NCBI GenBank assembly: GCA_016110215.1
Contig: JADWQD010000003.1
Span: 2,294,001 to 2,358,000 of the forward strand
Length of the DNA stretch: 64,000 bases
Direction: 5' to 3'
From: Capronia americana
Taxonomy: Eukaryota; Ascomycota; Eurotiomycetes; Chaetothyriales; Herpotrichiellaceae
Both the position numbers and the translations under genes were made by a program. The notes below the pieces were generated by a model that had not been told where the DNA came from, ran no database searches, and worked only from the letters and a program-made list of their open reading frames with translations. Each line of letters begins with the position of its first letter. Position 1 is the first letter of the stretch. Positions 55,519 through 64,000 of this stretch are shown here, one piece after another.

Positions 55519-57669
55519 ATGTCGACCCTCGCTGCGCCCCCAGCGAAAACACCCCCTCGACCCTACCGGCGGTTCGTGACCTCGGCGCTCCACAAACGAT
55601 TCGTGCACGCAGCACTCATCTCGCTGCTCGTCGCTCTCGGCAATGCCTTCTGGCTGGGCTCCAACAGAGATCTCTTCTGGTCATGGTTTCCATTTGGCCC
55701 TGCAGGCATCAAAGCCCTCCTTTTCTTCCTGAGCAGCCTCCTCATCTTCACCCTCCAAATAGCGACCCTCAGGATCGGCAAGCAGACGACTACTTCGCCA
55801 CTGGCTACGTTTCGAACAAGTTTCCTCAGTGCGGAGACTCTGCAGACAGTAATCCTCTATCTGATGTCAGGATGGTGGTTCACTGAGGCCTACATCTGGT
55901 CAGCTCCTGACCTTGGCTGGATCACAAAGGGAGCCCACAATACCCCCGACGTTCTCAACGAGAGACCCATCTTCTTCCGCCTCTATGCCCTGCTACTGGC
56001 AGTTGCCTATGCAGGACTCCACCGATACCGTGCATGGTCTTCTCTCGTCATCCCGATCTCGAAACTTCCTGTTACGCCCTCAGCAGACGCCAAAGTTCAG
56101 GATACCCACTCACTTCTGCCTGTTCAGACACGAATACAACAACGGGTTATTCCTGCGCTGGTGGAAAGCGCGGTTGCGTCGCTGGTCATGATGGTTGTTG
56201 CCCCATTTATCTACGGCCTCTTCCTTCGAAACATCTTTTGGCGGATACATCTCGCTATAGCAAAGCTATTCTACAACCTGTCGAGAGCAAATGCCCATCC
56301 CACCCGCTATCCTCTCCTCGGACTACCTTATCTTGTTCGATGTATTTTCGCGGGGTTTTTGCTTGGCTTGACCTGGGAATTGACGTCCAATTTGTTGCTG
56401 GTGTATCTTTGCCAAGAGCCCACAAAGTCAGGGCTGCCCCTCTCTGCCACTAGCAAAGATCCTAATGGAACCCTTCTCACCGGGTTGAAAGCGAAGCGTG
56501 ATGTCGTCCGGACCTTTGCTTTCTGGGAATTGACTGTTATTGCGCAAAAACACAAGGACCGAAGAAAAGCCATCTTCGAGGACATTGAACGCCCTACAGG
56601 TCCGGTGTGGACTCAGATGCTACAGGCCGGCTTGAACGTGTTGCAAGAGCTACAGTTGCGCATTACCGGTCCACCAACTGCAAAACCTGCTACCCCGGAA
56701 ACAGTCAAGCCGTTACCACGCCTTCTTCCCGAAGTGCAGACCCAGTCCATCTTTCAAGCAGATCCCAAGCCATCCAGAACAGAGTGGCTGGCAAGTCCCC
56801 TGAAGCAATTCGGTAGCAGCAAACAACCATGGCATCCACCTATCGAGCAGACTGCCAAACAGATGGAAACTAAATTGCTCGAGTACGCCAAACCCTCAGG
56901 TGGAGATTCAAAATCTTCCCATGGCCTGATCGATTCATGGACAACCGAGTTGAGGCGGAGTCGTCTGGGGTGGTTCTTCACCTCGACAAACGCCGCCAAG
57001 GTCAACGCAACCGTCTTGGGATCACCCTATGGCAACGCTCCGGTCCTTGTCGATGTGATTGAAGCATTGACCAAGATGCAGGTTGCGAGCCTGACGGAGG
57101 ATACGTATGGAAAGGCTACACCGACCGTGCCAGATACGGTTCGGACATTTACTAAAACCTTGAATCTGGTGGAAGACTATGTGTCACAAAACAAGCAAGG
57201 TGTTGCCGAGGGAATTGAGGAAGTTGAAATCATCATTGAAAGACTAAGAGCCAGTCTAAAGGAGCTATTGTCGGCATTTCAAGTCTATCTGATCGATCAG
57301 GGCTTAGGCATCGCCGAGTTGAACCAAGCGAAGAAAGCAATCCAGGCACCGTCGACCATTCCTCAAAGCCAGGAGAAGCCCAAGTCCAAATCCAGACCTA
57401 TCGAGCCGCGGACTGAGCGGAGACTGTTCCAGAGCGACAAACAGCGAGAAGGGCCAAAGGACAGGGACACACGACGAAAGGATGAGATTCTAGAAGTCAG
57501 CGGGCGTAAAGGAGGCTATGAGCAGTCGAGAAACCAAGACGCGGGCGGGCCAAAAGAGAGTCATGAGCGTGGGCCTGCGAGAATAGAAGCGCCTCCTGCG
57601 TGGAGTTTACCGAGGACCACCACAAGCGGGCCACTGTTCCAAAGGAGGGAGATGGAACAGGTCCGATAG
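55519..57669 (+). CDS. NDC1: Nuclear pore / spindle-pole-body membrane protein Ndc1
   Basis: This is a single-exon CDS of 716 residues from ATG 55519 (MSTLAAPPAKTPPRPYRRFV). Ndc1 anchors nuclear pore complexes and, in fungi, inserts spindle pole bodies into the nuclear envelope. The N-terminal ~300 residues carry six hydrophobic segments (ALISLLVALGNAFWLG, IKALLFFLSSLLIFTLQI, LQTVILYLMSGWWFTEAYIW, FRLYALLLAVAYAGLH, AVASLVMMVVAPFIYGLF, LVRCIFAGFLLGLTWELTS). A soluble C-terminal domain includes LTGLKAKRDVVRTFAFWELT, a region conserved in Ndc1 orthologues. The end is charged and disordered. It is convergent with ELP1, with stops 54 bp apart. Confidence 0.88.
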   Translation: MSTLAAPPAKTPPRPYRRFVTSALHKRFVHAALISLLVALGNAFWLGSNRDLFWSWFPFGPAGIKALLFFLSSLLIFTLQIATLRIGKQTTTSPLATFRTSFLSAETLQTVILYLMSGWWFTEAYIWSAPDLGWITKGAHNTPDVLNERPIFFRLYALLLAVAYAGLHRYRAWSSLVIPISKLPVTPSADAKVQDTHSLLPVQTRIQQRVIPALVESAVASLVMMVVAPFIYGLFLRNIFWRIHLAIAKLFYNLSRANAHPTRYPLLGLPYLVRCIFAGFLLGLTWELTSNLLLVYLCQEPTKSGLPLSATSKDPNGTLLTGLKAKRDVVRTFAFWELTVIAQKHKDRRKAIFEDIERPTGPVWTQMLQAGLNVLQELQLRITGPPTAKPATPETVKPLPRLLPEVQTQSIFQADPKPSRTEWLASPLKQFGSSKQPWHPPIEQTAKQMETKLLEYAKPSGGDSKSSHGLIDSWTTELRRSRLGWFFTSTNAAKVNATVLGSPYGNAPVLVDVIEALTKMQVASLTEDTYGKATPTVPDTVRTFTKTLNLVEDYVSQNKQGVAEGIEEVEIIIERLRASLKELLSAFQVYLIDQGLGIAELNQAKKAIQAPSTIPQSQEKPKSKSRPIEPRTERRLFQSDKQREGPKDRDTRRKDEILEVSGRKGGYEQSRNQDAGGPKESHERGPARIEAPPAWSLPRTTTSGPLFQRREMEQVR

Positions 57670-57723
57670 ACTCAGAGACGTCAACAAGATGAACGAATTC
57701 TTAGATGGCAATGTGCCCTTTCC

Positions 57724-60700
57724 TCAAGAGATGAGCTCACTCCCGCTCCAACTCTTCACGACTGGCGGCTCCTTTCTTCCGACTTCTTGCTGACTGTCCC
57801 AGAACACACCGTCCGCCCCTGGCGGTCGACCCTGCCCATCCACATCATACGTGACCGCGTGATCTTCCGCCACGGCAACCTCTTTCACCTCCCCCCAGAC
57901 TTCAACCCTGGCCTTCTCACAAGCCCCGCAAACCTCGCTCATCCCTTCCTCGACCAAGCGCGCCTGTTCCCTCATCCCCCGCCTAAACAGCCCCTGCACA
58001 AGCCGGCCCACTTCCTCGTGCAATCCATTCACCCGTTCGATGAGCCGCCCGACGGACGCGACGAGGTATTCCTCCTCGTACACACTCCCCTTTTTGCCAC
58101 GCGCGCGCTTCCGCTCTTCCCGCCTCTTGGTCTTGCTCGTCCGGCGCGACACATTGCTCGCGACGGTGCCGCCGAACTTGGACGCGGTGGATCCGTACCG
58201 CGTGAACAGCGATTGTCCGCCCTGGGTGCTCGCGTCCGTGGGCGCCAGACTCACGTTATCCGGGATGTCGGCGGCCCCGTCTGCGTATTCGCCGGCATCG
58301 CCGCCATAAAACGCAAGGGGATCTTCTTCTTTCTTCTTCCGCAGGTCTTGGATCCGGGGGATTTGAGCAGACAGCTGGGCCCGGCAGTCCGCTTGGAGTT
58401 CGAGGATCTCGCCCACCTTGTCGGTCAGGCCGGTGTCGACCACGCGCGGGATCTCGCCGGACAGGCCGTGCAGGGATAAGATCCGGAGGGCTTCGGCGAA
58501 GTACGAGCCCCGGCAGAGCAGGCGTGCTGCTTCGGTCGGGTTGGCGAGATAGTCGGTGTGAATCGTCGCCGCGGCACGGTAGTCTCTGTTCTCGTCCGCC
58601 ATGGTTGTCGCGAGGGACTGCGCCAGGGAGACGAGTTGTGGGCCTTCTAGGGGGGCGAGGGCCGCGCAGGTGAGGCTTTCGCGCCATTTGTGCGCGAGCG
58701 CGTACAGCGGGTACGCGGCCGTGAAGTCGCCTAGGGATTCGTACAGCGTTGCTGCGTGGTTGGGCTGCGACTTCTGTGTGCAGAGGTATTCGGCGTAGAG
58801 GCGCGTTATCCCGGCGAGATGCCCTGCCGTGTCGTATTTATACAGATCCAGCGCCGCAGTATAGAGCGAGTGTTTGACTACGTAGGCCTTGACTTCCTCG
58901 TGCTCGCCCAGCGCGTGCAGGGAAGTCAATGCCTTTTCGTATTTCTTCAAATGGTTGTCGATTGTGTATTGGCGGCGGAGCGGCGCGAGGGCCTGAAGAG
59001 ATTGCAAAAAGGGCATATACTCGCGGGGATCTCGCGAGCTGTCATTCTGCGCGACCAGCAGAGTAACCTCGAGGTCGTAGGAGCCTAGCGCATTGTCGAA
59101 CAGTACATTCGGATTTGGTGTCAGGAAGAAGAGGTGCGAGATTGCCGTGTCGGCTTCTTCCTTTCCTTCCGGCGTTCGGACAAGATGAGAGATCAGCGAT
59201 AGGGCGGAAGTCAGGTCGGGAGGTCGTTTGCACACATGCGTGGTTATGATGGTTTGGATGGACGGCAACGAGGGTCGGGAGGAGAGGGCCGAGAGGAACG
59301 CATCGGCGATCCTGTTCACTTTGTTGCCTGGGGCGGGTTGACGTTGGTGTGCTTCCTCCCTCGGTGTGGTAGTGTCCGGTAGGGTCGTGTCCCTATATAG
59401 CGTCTTGGTGACGTCCTCATCTTTGAGCTTGGACAGGAATTCATCGACGCGGCCAGGTTTCTTGAGTTGATCTATGAATTGCGGCACATTGGAGAGGAAC
59501 ATCTCTGGATCGTAGTCGTGCAGGATGTTCATGTCGACTTGGTGAGTCTGGCAGGCCAGAAACGCGGCGCGGTAGTCTTGCTGTCTGAGATGCCGGCGGA
59601 TGCCCGAGAGGACAAGCAGCCGGGGGTAGATGGTCTCGAGATTCCCGCGCGGCATTTGTAGGATGACGGCGTAGATGGAGGGTATGGCTGTGACGATCTT
59701 GCCGCCTCGCTCGATGTTCCGGCACCGTTCATCCACCTCGGGTGTGTCGGGCGGGACTTGCATCGTGGAGGCGTCGTCGGTTAAATGCACGAATTTCAGA
59801 AGATGAGACGTCGTAGTGAAGATCAGGTGCGCTGAAGTGAGGATGTAAGAGGTGACTTCCCGGCAGAGGAGGGTGTCGTCAACGTAGAGACCGCCCTTTT
59901 GTGTCAGAGAGACTTTGTGGTATTTCGTGATGTGCCCGTTTGTATCGCCGTTCAGGTGCGTTAATTCCGTGTCTCGAAGAGAGAAGATGGAGCTGTTGGG
60001 TTGGCTGCCCTTTAGGTCTGTGGATTCGGCAACGCCGGGCTCAGAATAGTCGGGAAGCAGGACAGTTGCAGACTTCTCCGGTTGGGTCACGAAGACGGAC
60101 GTTCCAGAAATATCCACGATCAGGTTTTCAGAAGCGCTGGGGACACGGACTCGCTCCCAGGGCGGGAGGCTTGTCTCCGAGGGCCATGTTAGCCTATAGC
60201 AGGACGCCGTGGTCGTTCTGTGCACGGGTGAGAGAATGAAGATCTCGTCGCCTTTGAGAACGACCTGCGAAATGGGGGGAAGATTCGATTGGCCTGTGTC
60301 GGCACTGACTGTCGGAAACCGAACGGATCGAGGCTCGACTGTAGCTGAGAAATTCAAATCCCCTCTGCTGGTAGTGCGAGTTTTCCATTCGCATAGCTCG
60401 ACCGTTTTTGTGGTCAGCACGGCGATTTTCAGTCCGTCTTGACTGACAGCACAATCAACGATATTGTGACCGAAGGCCACCTCACAGAATGCCATCGGCG
60501 GTGGAACCCCGGCTTGCCTGAAAGGGGTGAGCTTCAGCGTCCTACCGTCAATGACTGCTACGATCCCAAGATCATATGGAGCGACCGTGCTTCCTCTCGA
60601 CACTGTGGACAGGAACATCAAGTCAAATAGGCGTTTCGTGTTGCCGCATGTCATTCTCAAGGGTGTTTCCGGATGCCATTTCAAGGGCACCGGGGCAAAT

Positions 60701-61749
60701 GCGGAACCAAATGGGAGCTCCTGTTTGAGATAGTAATGGTAGTTGGCCGTGGTCCAAAATTGTGCCTTGTCCTTAAACAAAACAGCCAGGACGGAGGAGT
60801 CGGTATTCCACGCAAGGGAAATGCTGGATCCGGACGAATCCATGTCTTCTTTCGTTACCCGGAGATCGAATTGGCCGTGCCGGAGACCGTTTCTCTCGAA
60901 GAAGATGACCTCAACCTTCGTATCAGACCGTTTGATGCTGGCAATGACCTGGCCTGAAGGTTTCCAACTCAGGGCAGACTCCATTCCATCCACCGGTTCG
61001 CTAGCACTATCGAGGATCGCCTCCCGTGTAAACACTCTGATGACTCGCCGATGGCCCGGAATCGCGCTGTTGACAGCAATGTATTGCCCGTCCCCTCGCC
61101 AACTGACTGACACTTTACCGTTCTCATAAGGACTAGGCTCCCCTTGATCAATCTTCTCTGGCACGGTGGGATCTCGCATGGCTTCGGCCCGTCGTCCCTG
61201 GAACTGGGTCTCCTTCTGACCCCAGCCGACCGAGACGTGCTTGGAGACTTTCAGATCGTCGGGTGAGAGGCTAGCTTCGTTCAGTGGCTCGAAGGTCCTG
61301 CTCATCAATACAAGCGTATCATTTCGAGTCACGATGGCCAATATTTCTTCGTCGGGTGCCCAAGCGGCGGCACAGATGCCGGCGTCAACGGAACCGACGA
61401 TCTCAATCTTCTCTTGGTCCGGCAAAGGATCTTCGCGAACGACCACGACATCTCCACCTGCTAGGACGAGACAAGATGTCGCGGTGTCTGAGAAGTGCTG
61501 AAGCAGGAGGATTTCATCGCATTCCAGGTCGGGGAGCGGGCAGGGAGAATCCCATGACGTGATAGTTTCCAACTGCTCATTATTAGACGAGGGTCCAATT
61601 CTTCGCCTGAGCTCGATGACAGGGTTTGAGGGTGTTGGACCAAATGCACAAATTATTGTGTCATTCGCCGTGTCCCACGCTGTGGCTGTTAGTGGTAGAC
61701 CGTCGGGAAGTTGGCTTTCACGATATTTTATCGTTTTGAGATTCCGCAT
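57724..61749 (-). CDS. ELP1: Elongator complex subunit 1 (Elp1/Iki3)
   Basis: This is a single-exon CDS. I choose ATG 61749 (MRNLKTIKYRESQLPDG), the start conserved in the family, giving 1,341 residues, close to yeast Elp1. An earlier in-frame ATG at 61875 would add 42 residues. Elp1 scaffolds Elongator, which modifies wobble uridines of tRNAs in the cytoplasm. Seen: two N-terminal beta-propellers (AAWAPDEEILAIVTRNDTLV, VSWRGDGQYIAVNS, ALSWKPSGQVIASIKRSDTK); a C-terminal helical solenoid (AFLACQTHQVDMNILHDYDP, LAHKWRESLTCAALAPLEGP, LLCRGSYFAEALRILSLHGL); and the basic tail (RRTSKTKRREERKRARGKKG) known in this family to contact tRNA, followed by the helical dimerisation end. Confidence 0.93.
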   Translation of the reverse strand: MRNLKTIKYRESQLPDGLPLTATAWDTANDTIICAFGPTPSNPVIELRRRIGPSSNNEQLETITSWDSPCPLPDLECDEILLLQHFSDTATSCLVLAGGDVVVVREDPLPDQEKIEIVGSVDAGICAAAWAPDEEILAIVTRNDTLVLMSRTFEPLNEASLSPDDLKVSKHVSVGWGQKETQFQGRRAEAMRDPTVPEKIDQGEPSPYENGKVSVSWRGDGQYIAVNSAIPGHRRVIRVFTREAILDSASEPVDGMESALSWKPSGQVIASIKRSDTKVEVIFFERNGLRHGQFDLRVTKEDMDSSGSSISLAWNTDSSVLAVLFKDKAQFWTTANYHYYLKQELPFGSAFAPVPLKWHPETPLRMTCGNTKRLFDLMFLSTVSRGSTVAPYDLGIVAVIDGRTLKLTPFRQAGVPPPMAFCEVAFGHNIVDCAVSQDGLKIAVLTTKTVELCEWKTRTTSRGDLNFSATVEPRSVRFPTVSADTGQSNLPPISQVVLKGDEIFILSPVHRTTTASCYRLTWPSETSLPPWERVRVPSASENLIVDISGTSVFVTQPEKSATVLLPDYSEPGVAESTDLKGSQPNSSIFSLRDTELTHLNGDTNGHITKYHKVSLTQKGGLYVDDTLLCREVTSYILTSAHLIFTTTSHLLKFVHLTDDASTMQVPPDTPEVDERCRNIERGGKIVTAIPSIYAVILQMPRGNLETIYPRLLVLSGIRRHLRQQDYRAAFLACQTHQVDMNILHDYDPEMFLSNVPQFIDQLKKPGRVDEFLSKLKDEDVTKTLYRDTTLPDTTTPREEAHQRQPAPGNKVNRIADAFLSALSSRPSLPSIQTIITTHVCKRPPDLTSALSLISHLVRTPEGKEEADTAISHLFFLTPNPNVLFDNALGSYDLEVTLLVAQNDSSRDPREYMPFLQSLQALAPLRRQYTIDNHLKKYEKALTSLHALGEHEEVKAYVVKHSLYTAALDLYKYDTAGHLAGITRLYAEYLCTQKSQPNHAATLYESLGDFTAAYPLYALAHKWRESLTCAALAPLEGPQLVSLAQSLATTMADENRDYRAAATIHTDYLANPTEAARLLCRGSYFAEALRILSLHGLSGEIPRVVDTGLTDKVGEILELQADCRAQLSAQIPRIQDLRKKKEEDPLAFYGGDAGEYADGAADIPDNVSLAPTDASTQGGQSLFTRYGSTASKFGGTVASNVSRRTSKTKRREERKRARGKKGSVYEEEYLVASVGRLIERVNGLHEEVGRLVQGLFRRGMREQARLVEEGMSEVCGACEKARVEVWGEVKEVAVAEDHAVTYDVDGQGRPPGADGVFWDSQQEVGRKEPPVVKSWSGSELIS

Positions 61750-62098
61750 GTTGAGTGGCACCAGCGCTCCATCATCTACATCAAAACGGAATGGAAGAAA
61801 GCGTGATATGTTTCGAGATGGTGAGTGAGGAAAATGTTGGTGGAGCCAGAAATTTACACGATCAAATTCGGCCATTCTAATTGGACAGCCTCTACGCTTT
61901 CGATCTGGGCAAGCTTCGCCAGAGCAAGGGAAGAAGAGCTCCGGAAGAGCAGGTAAAGAGCATACGAGGATGCTGGACGACTGTTTGCAATCGATCTCAT
62001 TTATTGGTGGCTCTGTACAGATACCGGCTGCCGGATCGCCATTCCTCAACCGGACTTGACGCGCTTCCACACTTCTCCTAGTGACCCCTCCAGCGAAT
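61750..62098. other. Intergenic region COX8/ELP1
   Basis: This 349-bp stretch is the ELP1 5' leader/promoter and COX8 3' flank. The ELP1 frame stays open upstream of 61749 (with an ATG at 61875), so a longer N-terminus cannot be excluded. Confidence 0.4.
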
Positions 62099-62444
62099 TT
62101 ATGCCTTGTATGTATGCCAGACTGTTGACGGGTGAGCAATTCGATCCTGTAGACGAGATGTGGGCTATTCTTACTGGCAAGGCCGAATGGGATGAAGAAT
62201 CCGGTACCTGTCCAGCTTTCAGTTCTTGCACGTGCCTCAAGCTCACAGATTTCTCCCTACCCATGAAGAGCCAGTATCGCAGCCAGAAGAATCGTGTCTT
62301 GGGATTGAAGGGCAGGTTGGTGTAAGGACCCTCGGGGTAGTGGTAAGGGCTGAAAGCGTCCATTCGACGTGTAGTTGAGGTGAAGCCGCGGCGAGCGACC
62401 AGCCGGGTTGCCATTCTGGCGCGGAGGAGGGCTTGAGCGTTCAT
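62099..62444 (-). CDS. COX8: Cytochrome c oxidase subunit 8 (VIIc-like)
   Basis: There are three exons: 62261-62444, 62175-62207 (33 nt) and 62099-62121 (23 nt), with two 53-nt introns (GTAGGG..GACAG, GTAAGA..AACAG). The product has 79 residues: a mitochondrial presequence (MNAQALLRARMATRLVARRG), then the mature part with SPYHYPEGPYTNLPFNPKT, RFFWLRYWLFMG and, after splicing, TGFFIPFGLAIWHTYKA. That ending matches the single membrane helix and basic tail of the family and confirms both tiny exons. It is a small inner-membrane subunit of complex IV. An intron in the 5' leader (62445-62490, GTATGA..CTGCAG) probably ends directly before the ATG. It is divergent from MTR4. Confidence 0.9.
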
Positions 62445-62490
62445 CTGCAGACTGGTTAGAGCAGCACACAGGCATGTAGCTCCGTCATAC
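62445..62490 (-). other. Probable 5'-UTR intron of COX8
   Basis: The donor is GTATGA after ATATCAAG, there is a branch-like CTCTAAC, and the acceptor CTGCAG lies immediately before the COX8 ATG. The call rests on sequence signals only. Confidence 0.6.
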
Positions 62491-62713
62491 CTTGATATCT
62501 CGCTCAGTGTCGTGTCAACGGTTGTGGGATCGAAGGGATCAGTTCTCAGGTGATTGCGATGAGGACTGAAGCTCAATTGTCGGCGCTATCACTAAAGCGG
62601 CTAGCGATTCGCCTTACCTTCCGCGGTGCAGGATGCAGTTGGCCTTTTTTTCCCGTCGGCACCAGCGACAACATTGTCACGACCAGACAAAACAAACACA
62701 CCGTTCTTCCAAG

Positions 62714-64000
62714 ATGGACGAGCTGTTTGATGTCTTTGACGACAGCGGCCAGGCGCCGTCCGCTAACAGACCTACCAAAACCGACAGAAAGCGACTGAAA
62801 CGTCAAGCCAACGGCGAAGTCAAGGACGAGGCCAATGGCGACGACGCACCGGGTCAATCCACTGATGGACCTTCTCCAGCCTCCGAGGATGTTGACCAAG
62901 AAATGACAGATGACCATGGCCCGGATGCGAAACGAATGCGCACTGAAGATGAGCCAGAGCCTGTGATCACAGATACCTTTGAGACCGAGCAGTCGAGAGA
63001 AGTCGCCGCATCTGCCGGTCTCATGGGAACCAAAGAGGAAGAGAAGGTTATTTTGTCGCACCAAGTCCGTCACCAAGTCGCACTCCCCCCAGACTATGAC
63101 TATGTCCCTATCTCCGAACACAAGCCTCCGGCAGAGCCCGCTCGAACCTGGAAATTCGAACTCGATCCCTTCCAACAAGTCTCTATCGCCTCGATTGAAC
63201 GAAACGAGAGCGTCTTGGTCTCCGCCCATACCAGTGCGGGAAAGACGGTGGTGGCCGAATATGCGATTGCACAATGCCTGAAAAACAATCAGCGAGTCAT
63301 CTACACGAGCCCCATCAAGGCTTTGAGCAACCAGAAATACCGAGAGTTTCAGGCTGATTTTGGCGATGTTGGTCTGATGACTGGCGATGTCACGATCAAT
63401 CCTACGGCGACTTGTTTGGTCATGACCACTGAGATCTTGCGATCAATGCTCTACCGTGGATCCGAGATCATGCGAGAAGTGGGCTGGGTCATCTTTGATG
63501 AAATCCACTATCTGCGTGACAAAATTCGAGGTGTTGTCTGGGAAGAAACCATCATCCTGCTGCCTGACAAAGTGCACTATGTATTCTTGTCTGCTACTAT
63601 CCCAAACGCCATGCAGTTCGCCGAGTGGATCACCAAGACCCATAACCAACCTTGTCACGTGGTCTATACCGACTTCAGACCGACTCCCCTGCAGCATTAC
63701 TTCTTTCCTGCCGGAGCGGATGGAATTCACCTGGTTGTGGATGAGAAGGGTGTATTCCGCGAAGAGAACTTTCAGAAAGCCATGAGTACTATTGCCGACA
63801 AACAAGGCGACGACCCTGCTAATGCCATGGCCCGTCGCAAGGGACGGGGCAAGGATAAGAGATTGAATAAAGGCGGCACTAAGGGTCCGTCCGATATTTA
63901 CAAGATCATCCGCATGATTATGACCAAAAACTACAACCCAGTCATTGTGTTCAGTTTCAGCAAGAGAGATTGCGAGGCATATGCAATTCAGATGAGCAGC
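62714..64000 (+). CDS. MTR4: Exosome-associated RNA helicase Mtr4 (5' part; 3' end outside window)
   Basis: The frame is open from ATG 62714 (MDELFDVFDDSGQ) to the window end, 429 codons without an intron; full family members have ~1,050-1,090 residues. Mtr4/Dob1 is the DExH helicase of TRAMP that feeds RNA to the nuclear exosome. Seen: an acidic/Lys-rich N-terminus; HQVRHQVALPPDYDYVP; the Q-motif region WKFELDPFQQVSI; Walker A AHTSAGKTVVAEYA; motif Ia YTSPIKALSNQKYREF; TGDVTINP; the DEIH box VIFDEIHYLRD; motif III FLSATIPNA; and the start of the second RecA domain (PVIVFSFSKRDCEAYA). No frame break is seen. Confidence 0.95.
   Translation, partial: MDELFDVFDDSGQAPSANRPTKTDRKRLKRQANGEVKDEANGDDAPGQSTDGPSPASEDVDQEMTDDHGPDAKRMRTEDEPEPVITDTFETEQSREVAASAGLMGTKEEEKVILSHQVRHQVALPPDYDYVPISEHKPPAEPARTWKFELDPFQQVSIASIERNESVLVSAHTSAGKTVVAEYAIAQCLKNNQRVIYTSPIKALSNQKYREFQADFGDVGLMTGDVTINPTATCLVMTTEILRSMLYRGSEIMREVGWVIFDEIHYLRDKIRGVVWEETIILLPDKVHYVFLSATIPNAMQFAEWITKTHNQPCHVVYTDFRPTPLQHYFFPAGADGIHLVVDEKGVFREENFQKAMSTIADKQGDDPANAMARRKGRGKDKRLNKGGTKGPSDIYKIIRMIMTKNYNPVIVFSFSKRDCEAYAIQMSS

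Noticed and set aside
61876..62139. N-terminal extension of Elp1 beyond ATG 61875
   Set aside because: The frame is open but has no ATG further upstream and runs into COX8 sequence; family alignment starts at MRNLK (61749).

Overview
The window is nuclear DNA from a filamentous ascomycete (Pezizomycotina). A Eurotiomycete, possibly Chaetothyriales, is my inference only. The evidence is short 46-140 nt GT..AG introns with CTAAC/CTGAC-like branch sites, roughly one gene per 2.5-3 kb on both strands, and fungal families such as Sld3, Rsc7, Fungal_trans regulators, Pol4, Hol1-type MFS, and HeLo-like/DUF7580 and DUF8035-like proteins. Exons below were set by hand from splice signals, phase and family alignment from memory. 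CDS starts were taken only at ATG.

Left part (1-20.6 kb), mostly housekeeping: the 3' end of an Arg/Ser-rich protein; an Hst3/Hst4-type sirtuin (-); Mediator subunit 16 (+); ribosomal protein L35 (-) divergent from Golgi SNARE Gos1 (+); a 3.6-kb gene-poor stretch; a small Cys-rich protein (+) convergent with the F1Fo assembly factor Atp10 (-); Atp10 divergent from an X-family DNA polymerase (+); and a BED-like/C6 regulator (+).

Middle part (20.6-41.4 kb): a 6-kb stretch with no convincing gene leads into RSC subunit Rsc7/Npl6. A same-strand block follows: FAD monooxygenase (salicylate-hydroxylase type), Hol1-type MFS transporter, secreted Cys-rich protein with a duplicated signal-peptide core, and a C2H2/Fungal_trans regulator. 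This looks like a small accessory, possibly catabolic, cluster.

Accessory locus (42.1-50.5 kb), the most unusual part: a very large minus-strand gene can be assembled across four canonical introns and one 95-N assembly gap. Its product would carry a fungal N-terminal helical region, a C2H2 block, an RRM, a ubiquitin-like (ULD) domain, a Zn2Cys6 cluster, a C3HC4 RING, a DUF8035-like domain, Glu/Arg coiled-coil tandem repeats, a second tandem repeat and an AMPK-type glycogen-binding domain (CBM48). It is divergent from a HeLo-like/DUF7580 gene, and the shared promoter holds an 11-bp tandem repeat. I read it as a candidate signalling or allorecognition-type locus; the function is inference.

Right part (50.5-64 kb), housekeeping again: replication initiation factor Sld3 (-), endosomal Qa-SNARE Pep12 (-), nucleoporin Ndc1 (+), Elongator subunit Elp1 (-), cytochrome oxidase subunit Cox8 (-, very small exons) and the 5' part of the exosome helicase Mtr4 (+), cut by the window end. 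I saw no tRNA, rRNA, CRISPR array or intact transposon.
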